Source: Novosphingobium sp. FSW06-99 (GTDB lineage Bacteria; Pseudomonadota; Alphaproteobacteria; Sphingomonadales; Sphingomonadaceae). Taken from it: a stretch of 64,000 nucleotides of DNA. The notes below the pieces were generated by a model. It did not search any database, was not told the DNA's origin, and saw only the letters and a program-made list of their open reading frames with translations. Positions 46,005 through 52,754 of the stretch are shown here, piece after piece (the stretch's first letter is position 1; the number at the start of each line of letters is the position of its first letter). The DNA lies in the NCBI RefSeq assembly GCF_001519065.1, contig NZ_KQ954254.1:1-64000 (forward strand), written 5' to 3'. Both the position numbers and the translations under genes were made by a program.

Positions 46005-46524
46005 CGCCGGAGGCCTTTGCCTCGACCAGATCAACCCCATAGCGCAAATCCGCCGTTGCGCAGTTTCGCAACGGCGCCCTGGTCTTTTCGGAACGGGTCA
46101 ACGCGAAATCTGACGATCCTCATGGCCTGCCGCAGATTGCCGCACTGCGGTAATACAACGGCTTTTTACTGCACAAAACATCTCTCCAAGCAAAAAATGC
46201 CTCGCTTTGACAACGTCTGCGTGGCGAATGGGGAAAAATATACCCGATTCTAAAAAGGAGGCTGAAAATTCCGGAATCGGGTCGCTGGTATTTCCAATAA
46301 ATATAAAATGAATCCAACAGGCGTATTCGATCGAAATGAGGCGGTCGAGGTCCATGCTGACCGTTAAATTGGCCCCGTGCTAAAGGGGCTGACAGGCAGC
46401 CCGGAATCAAAATTGCCGTCTGTTGGGGAAACTGGTCGGTTGACCTCGAAAAAATAGACATTCAGGATAGCGATGATTTTTCCGATTCGCGAAAGATCAT
46501 CTCATATACTGGATCGGAATCGTC
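46005..46524. other. AT-richer intergenic region preceding the TIR operon
   Basis: These 520 bases are visibly richer in A and T than the flanking genes, with runs such as GGGAAAAATATA and AATAAATATAAAATG. Short open frames (for example 46017-46253) lack ribosome sites and recognisable products. The promoter of the six-gene operon must lie here; TATACT at 46505-46510 could be a -10 element, with no clear -35. The change of composition marks the left border of a likely acquired block. Confidence 0.6.
46051..46076. terminator. Possible terminator hairpin after the small membrane protein
   Basis: CGCCGTTGCG (46051-46060) and CGCAACGGCG (46067-46076) form a perfect 10-bp stem with loop CAGTTT. 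A T-tract (TTTT) appears only 8 bases later, so termination is plausible but not certain. Confidence 0.5.
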
Positions 46525-47445
46525 ATGATGTTGAAATATATCAGCCGATACATGATCCAATTTGCGATATTAACATATTGTTTTTCATGTAATATTTCCT
46601 ACGCGGCAGAAAATGGCACGGCCAAGATTTCTGCAGTAGTCGAAACGGTACAAGTCGATTCCACCCTGCAATCGAGCCTGCCAACTTTCTATTCTGCCGA
46701 CACTCTGACGCGCGAATTGGAAACCGCACTCGAAGCAACCGGGGTGTTTACTGTGCCGACGCGCGACCGGCGCGAGATCGAACCGATGATTGCCGAATTG
46801 AAGCGGGCCCATGGACAATCGTTGAAATTTTCCAGGGCACGCTACATCATGGAGCCAGTAGTTACTTCGATCAGGCTCGACATGCGTCTGCGCGAGGCGC
46901 CGCATATGCGCACAAAAGTGCTGCGTTCAGTCAATGGTAGTGCAACGATGTTCGTTACCGTGATCGATACGCGTGACGCATCGGTCAGCAAACGAATTCC
47001 GATAGAGGCGCATTATTCGACGCCGGAACGCCTCGACGATTATTATCCCGGCGAATACGTCGGAGACAATGGTGCACTTCACCTCGATGCCGGATCGAGT
47101 GCCTATATTGCGCTGTGCCAGACCGTCGGCCGCGCCTTTGCCAAGCGCATCCTCGATCAGGTAAGCCCGGTCTTCGTGGCCCAGCGCGATGGCGACCGCC
47201 TGTTCCTGACGCGGGGCGAAGATGCCGGGTATCGCATCGGCGAAGTGCTGCGGGTCATCCATCGCGGCGGCGCGATCATTCATCCGGTCACACACGAAGT
47301 GCTTGGCTACGACGAACACGAAGTCGGCCAGGCCGAAGTCATCGAAGTCCTTCCCAAGTTGTCTATTGCCCGAATAACGCCAGTCAGCAGCACCGCCACT
47401 GCCGGGGACATCGTGCGAGAACCTGTGGAAGAGGGCGGGAACTGA
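46525..47445 (+). CDS. Exported CsgG/FlgT_C-like protein, first gene of the TIR operon
   Basis: A 306-residue protein with an N-terminal signal (FAILTYCFSCNISYA/AENG). Residues about 33-210 look like a CsgG/LpoB-type anticodon-binding-like fold (TLTRELETALEATGVFTVPTR; YIMEPVVTSIRLD; MFVTVIDTRDASVSKRIP). Residues about 215-300 resemble the FlgT C-terminal small barrel (RLFLTRGEDAGYRIGEVLRVI, HPVTHEVLGYDEHEVGQAEV). Role unknown; related proteins sit in the periplasm or outer membrane. The start has no strong ribosome site, and codon use at the 5' end is AT-richer. The next ATG is 3 bases after its stop. Confidence 0.65.
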   Translation: MMLKYISRYMIQFAILTYCFSCNISYAAENGTAKISAVVETVQVDSTLQSSLPTFYSADTLTRELETALEATGVFTVPTRDRREIEPMIAELKRAHGQSLKFSRARYIMEPVVTSIRLDMRLREAPHMRTKVLRSVNGSATMFVTVIDTRDASVSKRIPIEAHYSTPERLDDYYPGEYVGDNGALHLDAGSSAYIALCQTVGRAFAKRILDQVSPVFVAQRDGDRLFLTRGEDAGYRIGEVLRVIHRGGAIIHPVTHEVLGYDEHEVGQAEVIEVLPKLSIARITPVSSTATAGDIVREPVEEGGN

Positions 47446-47448
47446 GTG

Positions 47449-49560
47449 ATGATCGAGATCCGATCCAAACAGCGCAGCCTGATCGTGCTAGGCGCCCTGA
47501 TGGGCATCATGGGCCTGATGGCGCTGGGTGTCGCCGGGCGCAATCTCTACGATCGCTATGCCCGGCAAAGCCGCGATGTGCCCAGCATCATGATCCTCAG
47601 CCGGGACCTGCTGTCCGATGCGATTGTGGCCAACACCGCTGCCGACCAGCTCAAATTGCAGAACAAGAAATTTACGACCGATATTCTCAAGGATGCCGCG
47701 CCAAACCAGGCCAGGGATGCCAGGGCGACCGGGCAGGCGGCAGGCGTCGATCGGACGCAAGGATCGGACACCCACGAGGATCGCAATCTGCAATTGCAGT
47801 TGCTCAAGTCGTCGATGGGCGACGGGATCGCCCTGTCGATAAGCGATCTTCTGCGCCACAGCCATCTGTTCAACCCGATTGCGGGCGGGCTGGTCGCGGG
47901 CCAGCTCGCACAGTTGCACCAGACGCGTGACGCCGAGTTGGCGTCGGCCGGCGGCAAGGCGAGCGGTCCGGCAACCAAAGTGAGCGATACCGAGCGTGCG
48001 ACCAGGGCGGCTGCGCGGGCGCAAGTCAGCGATCCGACGCTGGCGACGATGGCGCACAATCTTGACGCGCAATATGTGCTGACGGTGGCGGTCACCGAAC
48101 CCGATCTGCGCGTTCGCATTCTGCCCGGGGACAAGTCGACGCCGCAGGTCCATGCCGAGCTTTCGGCCCGTCCGATCGTCCATGTCGAAGTCTTTGCGGT
48201 TGGTGGCAAAGGATTTTCCGATTCGAAGGAGATCATGTTGCCCGGTGCGATCAGCCGGAACGTGCCTCTCAGACTTCCGCTGATCGAAACCAACGTCGAA
48301 TCCGATGTTTCCGAAGCCTCTGCGGCGATTGCTGTCGAAGTCGACAGGCGCGTGGCGCAGGCCGTGGTCGAATGGCTCGTCAACGAGGCCGCACCCGCGC
48401 GCGTGGTGCTGGCCAACAATGGCCAGTTCACGATCGATCGCGGCAGCAACGACGGCGTTCGGGTCGGCGCGGTCTATCCGGTGCTGCGCGAAGTCGGCGA
48501 CGATGTTTCCGGCGGGGGTGTCGACGGCGCGCAACGGAGCCTTGGCAAGCAACGCATCCCGGTTGGATCGATCACAATCAGCGGGATCGACACCCTGAAA
48601 TCCTACGGCACGGTTGCCAGCGGCGGACCGTTCAAACAGGGCGATGTGGTGGCTATGACCGGGTCGGGCAGCGGCGGGGGCACGGCCGACGTCCCGCTCG
48701 GAACCCAGGAGCTGGCCCGTGCTGGTGTGGCTGCGGGCCATAAAGTGCAACTGGCGGTGGACGACATCAACTATAGCGCCGAGGGGCGTTCGGGTGACAG
48801 CGACCAGCTTGGCGAGTTGATTTCGGCTGCGCTGGCGCGTGATCCGCGCGTTACCGTGATCCCCCGTGCCGAAATGCAGAATGTCGTCGCGGAACGCGAT
48901 CTCAATGCCCAGAGCTCGGGCGATCAGGATGCGGGCGGGGTTCAGGGCATGGCCACCTCGAACTATCTCGTCTCGGGCAGCTTTTCCAGCGCCAGCAGCC
49001 GCCACAACCGGACGATCTCGGCCGGCGGGGTGACTGAAAACCTCTCCAGTTATATGACCACCGCGGTGAGCGGCACCTTACGCGTGACCAGCACCGGTGG
49101 CGTGCTGAAATACACCACGAGTGTCAGTGGTGGATCGCCGCAGGAGGTGGCGCAGGCCGCCGCGCGTGCCTTGCTGGTCATGCTTTTTCCCACCCAGGTG
49201 GTCGAGGTCAGCGGGCAGATGATCGTGCTTGATCGCGGACAGGACGTCGGCATGCGCGTGGGCACACGCCTGTCGCTGTTTCATGTTGGCAGCCCGATCG
49301 TCGACAAGATGACCGGCGCGGTCCACGAAGGGGTGCGCATCCCCGCTGGCGAGGCCATCGTGCAAAGCGTCCAGCCGACGCTGAGCACCGCGCAGTTGCA
49401 GGGCACGTCATCGGCGCGCGAGGGGGATATCGTGCTGACCGGCGGCGGCGGTCGGACCGACGCGCTGGCGCCTGGGGCAGCACCGCATCGGGTCACCCAT
49501 CGCGCTCCGCGACCCGCGGACCGCGCAGCCCCGGCGCACGACGAAGGCTTGCATTTCTGA
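47449..49560 (+). CDS. Membrane-anchored protein with duplicated CsgG-like and FlgT_C-like modules
   Basis: A 703-residue protein with one N-terminal helix (SLIVLGALMGIMGLMALGVAG) and a large, presumably periplasmic part. Two units of the same design can be read. The first is a CsgG/FlgO-like region (about 30-315) followed by a FlgT_C-like barrel (about 320-405; GQFTIDRGSNDGVRVGAVYPV). The second is a CsgG-like domain (about 430-585; VQLAVDDINYSAEG, ALARDPRVTVIPRAEMQNVV, NYLVSGSFSS) followed by another barrel (about 590-670; QMIVLDRGQDVGMRVGTRLS). A GTG one codon upstream (47446) is an alternative start. Role unknown. Confidence 0.6.
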   Translation: MIEIRSKQRSLIVLGALMGIMGLMALGVAGRNLYDRYARQSRDVPSIMILSRDLLSDAIVANTAADQLKLQNKKFTTDILKDAAPNQARDARATGQAAGVDRTQGSDTHEDRNLQLQLLKSSMGDGIALSISDLLRHSHLFNPIAGGLVAGQLAQLHQTRDAELASAGGKASGPATKVSDTERATRAAARAQVSDPTLATMAHNLDAQYVLTVAVTEPDLRVRILPGDKSTPQVHAELSARPIVHVEVFAVGGKGFSDSKEIMLPGAISRNVPLRLPLIETNVESDVSEASAAIAVEVDRRVAQAVVEWLVNEAAPARVVLANNGQFTIDRGSNDGVRVGAVYPVLREVGDDVSGGGVDGAQRSLGKQRIPVGSITISGIDTLKSYGTVASGGPFKQGDVVAMTGSGSGGGTADVPLGTQELARAGVAAGHKVQLAVDDINYSAEGRSGDSDQLGELISAALARDPRVTVIPRAEMQNVVAERDLNAQSSGDQDAGGVQGMATSNYLVSGSFSSASSRHNRTISAGGVTENLSSYMTTAVSGTLRVTSTGGVLKYTTSVSGGSPQEVAQAAARALLVMLFPTQVVEVSGQMIVLDRGQDVGMRVGTRLSLFHVGSPIVDKMTGAVHEGVRIPAGEAIVQSVQPTLSTAQLQGTSSAREGDIVLTGGGGRTDALAPGAAPHRVTHRAPRPADRAAPAHDEGLHF

Positions 49561-51233
49561 TGCGCAACGAAAAGATGGTGCTGCGCCTGTCGCGCAGGGC
49601 AATGCTGGGCGGGTTGATCGCGGCCGGTCTGCCCCATGCGGCATATGCCCAGCTTTCGCTGGGCAGCCTGTTTGGCAAAAAGCCCGATGCCGGCAAGGAC
49701 GCCGCGTCGACCCAGAAAAAGCCCGCCGACAAGCTTAAGCCCGGCAAACAGGGCCTGTTTGCCGGCGGTTATTCACAACGTTTTGAACCGCTTCGCGTGA
49801 TGATCGCCACCGCCGATTATACCGATGCGATCCAGGCCTTCGTACCTCCCGCAGCACCCACCCCCACCGGTTCGGGCACCGCGCCCGAAACCAAAGGCGA
49901 CGTCAAGGCGCCCCTGCCAGAGGCGCATCATGCGGTGCTGACCAGCGATCCTTTTCTGGCCAATGTCGAATTGGGCCTAATCGCGTTCGAAGCGGGGCAG
50001 CTCGACGAGGCTGTCGATCACCTGAAGAAAGCCGAGATTTTGCAAGATCACGCCAAAGGTCTGGGCCATACCCTGGGGCGCGGGTTTGGCTGGTTCGGCA
50101 GCAAAGTCACCGGGCAGGGAGAACTCGCACCCTATCACCCGCTCGATTACGAGGCGGTGCTGCAACTCAACTATCTTGCCCTTGCGCATCTGATGAAGGG
50201 GCAGCCGACCTGCTATAACGTGGCGCGCCGCTGCATCGACTTTCAGCAGGAAATCAAGGCCCGGTTCGAAAAGGAAATCGACGAGGCCAAGGCAAAGCTG
50301 GCCAGGCAGGACGCCGACGAGGCCAAAAAGCCGCCGCCAAAAGACCAGGCGGCCAGGGACGAGCAGGCTACCGAGCACCAGACGCTCAACGATTTCACGG
50401 GCGAATTCAAGGCCTATGACAGCTATGCGGGGCGCGTGCCGAATGCCTATGTCAATCCGCTGGGCGATTATCTGGCCGGGGTGATTCAGGAAATTGCCAG
50501 CCGTGAACAGGATGCGCTGCGCGACAATTCGCGCATTGCCTATGAAAATGCTGTCGCGCTGTGTGGCCGTTCGTCGCAATTGAGTGCCGCTGCGGCGGCG
50601 ATGAAGCGCGCCCGTGTGCCGAACGGCGAACGTGTTGTCCATGTCATCGTTGGCGAAGGCTTTGCGCCTGAACGGCGCGAGCTGTTTTTCGTGCTGGGCC
50701 TGGTCGGCCAGTTGCTGCCGGTCCGGGTGCCGATCTTTACGCCGGTCGCCTCGCCGATTGAAGCCATCGATGTGCACGTCGGGTCGGCGCGTCTTGCCGT
50801 GCTTGACCCGATCGGCGATTTCGAGGCGATCCGCATGCGATCGCAACAGGATCGCGTGCCGCTGCTGACGCTTGACGTGACGGTCGGTCTGGTCGCTTCG
50901 TACATGGAGGGCAAGGCGGCGCACAAGTTCGGTCCGCTTGGCGATGTGCTTTATGGCGGCAAGGAACTGGCTTCACATGCCGATACACGCAGTTGGCTCA
51001 GCCTGCCGCGACGGTTTCATGTGGCGCGGGTGGCCTTGCCCGCCGCCGCCACCAGCATCACGCTGGGTACACTCGGCAAAGCGGGGCAACGGCTGGCCAG
51101 CCAACGCGTCGAGGTGCCCAAGGGCGAAAGCCATACCGTGGTCTATGCAAGGGCGGTCGACGGGCAGATCACCGTTCACAGCGCGCGGCGGTTGTGGATC
51201 GATGGCAAACTGGAGATCGATACCCATGCGTGA
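49560..51233 (+). CDS. Tat-exported COG3014-like protein
   Basis: A 557-residue protein whose N-terminus LSRRAMLGGLIAAGLPHAAYA/Q reads as a twin-arginine signal. After a Lys/Pro-rich linker comes a helical, TPR-like region (ANVELGLIAFEAGQLDEAVDHLKKAE; DYEAVLQLNYLALAHLMKGQ) with a charged insert (IDEAKAKLARQDADEAKK). NPLGDYLAGVIQEIASRE and a globular C-terminal domain follow. The layout fits COG3014, uncharacterised proteins that co-occur with LpoB-like genes in other bacteria. It overlaps the previous stop by 1 base and the next gene by 8. Confidence 0.6.
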   Translation: MRNEKMVLRLSRRAMLGGLIAAGLPHAAYAQLSLGSLFGKKPDAGKDAASTQKKPADKLKPGKQGLFAGGYSQRFEPLRVMIATADYTDAIQAFVPPAAPTPTGSGTAPETKGDVKAPLPEAHHAVLTSDPFLANVELGLIAFEAGQLDEAVDHLKKAEILQDHAKGLGHTLGRGFGWFGSKVTGQGELAPYHPLDYEAVLQLNYLALAHLMKGQPTCYNVARRCIDFQQEIKARFEKEIDEAKAKLARQDADEAKKPPPKDQAARDEQATEHQTLNDFTGEFKAYDSYAGRVPNAYVNPLGDYLAGVIQEIASREQDALRDNSRIAYENAVALCGRSSQLSAAAAAMKRARVPNGERVVHVIVGEGFAPERRELFFVLGLVGQLLPVRVPIFTPVASPIEAIDVHVGSARLAVLDPIGDFEAIRMRSQQDRVPLLTLDVTVGLVASYMEGKAAHKFGPLGDVLYGGKELASHADTRSWLSLPRRFHVARVALPAAATSITLGTLGKAGQRLASQRVEVPKGESHTVVYARAVDGQITVHSARRLWIDGKLEIDTHA

Positions 51234-51708
51234 AGCACCCGACCGGAGGTGGCGCAACGTGTCGATGGCGGGCATGGCGCTGGTGGCGGCGGCCCTGTGC
51301 GCGACACCTGTCGCAGGCAGAGAGGCGCGCGCGCTGAATCTTGATACGCTCAACGCGCTTGCAGATGAATCCGCCGAAAAAATGCTGGCTAGCACAGTGT
51401 TTCAGGCCAAACTGCAAGGGGCCAAAAAGGCGCGTGTGGTGATTGGTGACACGCGCAACAACAGCGATGACGAAGGTGCCCGGGTTGAAGATATTTCCAA
51501 CGAGATCCGCAATCGCATTGTCGCCGCCGGTACCGCGCGGATTTTTGCGCCGGGCAATCTCGATGCCGATTTCATTATCTCGCCCGATCTGAGCTCAAGC
51601 TGGATTGCGGGCTCTGGCGGTCGCCGCCACTGCTTTATCCTGCAACTGACTTTGACATCGCCGGAAGGGGAATATGCCGCGGCCTTCAGCGCACAGCGTT
51701 GCGACTGA
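51226..51708 (+). CDS. LpoB-like exported protein
   Basis: A 160-residue protein with a signal-like helix (MAGMALVAAALCATPVAG/REA) and an LpoB-type core: KKARVVIGDTRNNSDDEGARVEDISNEIRNRI (quoted in part: ARVVIGDTRNNSDD), then VAAGTARIF and ADFIISPDLSSSW. LpoB proteins activate penicillin-binding proteins from the outer membrane, but no lipobox is evident here, so that role may not apply. The ATG at 51226 overlaps the preceding gene and has GGAG about 10 bases upstream. The TIR gene starts 3 bases after its stop, which ties the envelope genes to the TIR gene in one transcript. Confidence 0.65.
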   Translation: MREAPDRRWRNVSMAGMALVAAALCATPVAGREARALNLDTLNALADESAEKMLASTVFQAKLQGAKKARVVIGDTRNNSDDEGARVEDISNEIRNRIVAAGTARIFAPGNLDADFIISPDLSSSWIAGSGGRRHCFILQLTLTSPEGEYAAAFSAQRCD

Positions 51709-51711
51709 ACC

Positions 51712-52638
51712 ATGGCGCGGGTCTTCATCAGCTATTCCAAGAAAGACAAGGCCCGACTGAAGCCTCTGGAAAAAGCGCTTGCCGCGCAAGGGCATCTGGT
51801 TTGGTGGGACGATCAATTGCGCAGTGGCGACAATTTTCAGGCGATCATCGAGAAAAACCTAAGCAATGCCGAAGCGGTTGTGGTCGTCTGGACACCCAAT
51901 TCGGTGCAAAGCAAATGGGTTCTTGCCGAAGCGCAGGCCGCCGCCGACCGGGGCAAATTGCTCAATGTCCGCTATGAACCGTTCAGCAGCGACCTGCTGC
52001 CCGACTTCGCACGCGAGATGCACATCGAATCGCTGATGCAATGGGATGAAAAAGATCTCTGCGAACCCGCTATCCTCAAGCTGAACGAGGCGATCGGCGA
52101 ACGCAAGAGCGTGGCAGACAGGGCGCGCCTGCGGAAAACGATCGGGCCGACCATCACGCACATCGACGAACGGCTGGGACTGTCGCGCGTGCTGTTCGAT
52201 TTTGGCCTGCCGGGCGGGCTGCGCGTCTATCGCCTGCTGGCAGGGTCGGTCGCGATGACGGCATTGGTCTGGGGTCTGCTCTATTTCGCGCAAATGTTCG
52301 ACGATGACAGCAAAGGACTGGAATGGACCGGAATCTTGCTGGTATTCGGCTTTGTCTTGCTGGTGCGGTCGCTGCACCAACTGCGCCGGGCAATTGTCGC
52401 CGGTGATCTTGAACGCTACATCGACCGCTTTTTTGAATCCGATTTCGCTTATTGCACGGCCATTTCCGCCATGACCGGAGCGATCATTGCCTTTGCCAGG
52501 GTTATCATGGGCGGCGAGCCATCGGCCTTCTATGTCATCGATGACGGGGTCGAATGGGCCGGTATGACGTTGCTGACCATCACTGTCTTTCGCCTGGTTT
52601 GGGCAGTGTGGATCGCACTTGGCAGACGAATTGAATAG
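51712..52638 (+). CDS. TIR-domain protein with four C-terminal membrane helices
   Basis: A 308-residue protein. The TIR domain is residues 1 to about 130: VFISYSKKDK as first strand, LAAQGHLVWWDD as box 2, VVVVWTPNSVQSKWVLAEA with W69 and E73. E73 is in the position of the catalytic glutamate of TIR NADases (W-x3-E), so enzymatic activity is plausible. After a linker (ERKSVADRARLRKTIG) come four predicted helices: LLAGSVAMTALVWGLLYFAQ, WTGILLVFGFVLLV, AISAMTGAIIAFARVIM and WAGMTLLTITVFRLVWAVW. TIR-4TM proteins are a known bacterial type, and this one is coupled to the LpoB-like gene. It could act in immunity or signalling. Confidence 0.88.
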   Translation: MARVFISYSKKDKARLKPLEKALAAQGHLVWWDDQLRSGDNFQAIIEKNLSNAEAVVVVWTPNSVQSKWVLAEAQAAADRGKLLNVRYEPFSSDLLPDFAREMHIESLMQWDEKDLCEPAILKLNEAIGERKSVADRARLRKTIGPTITHIDERLGLSRVLFDFGLPGGLRVYRLLAGSVAMTALVWGLLYFAQMFDDDSKGLEWTGILLVFGFVLLVRSLHQLRRAIVAGDLERYIDRFFESDFAYCTAISAMTGAIIAFARVIMGGEPSAFYVIDDGVEWAGMTLLTITVFRLVWAVWIALGRRIE

Positions 52639-52754
52639 AGCATCGTGCAAAGACGTGGGCGCCGCTTTTTTGCCAGACCGCTTCGCCGCGCCAGCGGCAG
52701 CATAGGTCGATTGGCCAAAGTCCATGCCAGCCAACAACCGCGAGACCTCATATC

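Noticed and set aside
46440..46470. Promoter TTGACC with GATAGC before the TIR operon
   Set aside because: The -10 match is poor; TATACT further on lacks a proper -35 partner. I report neither as a promoter.
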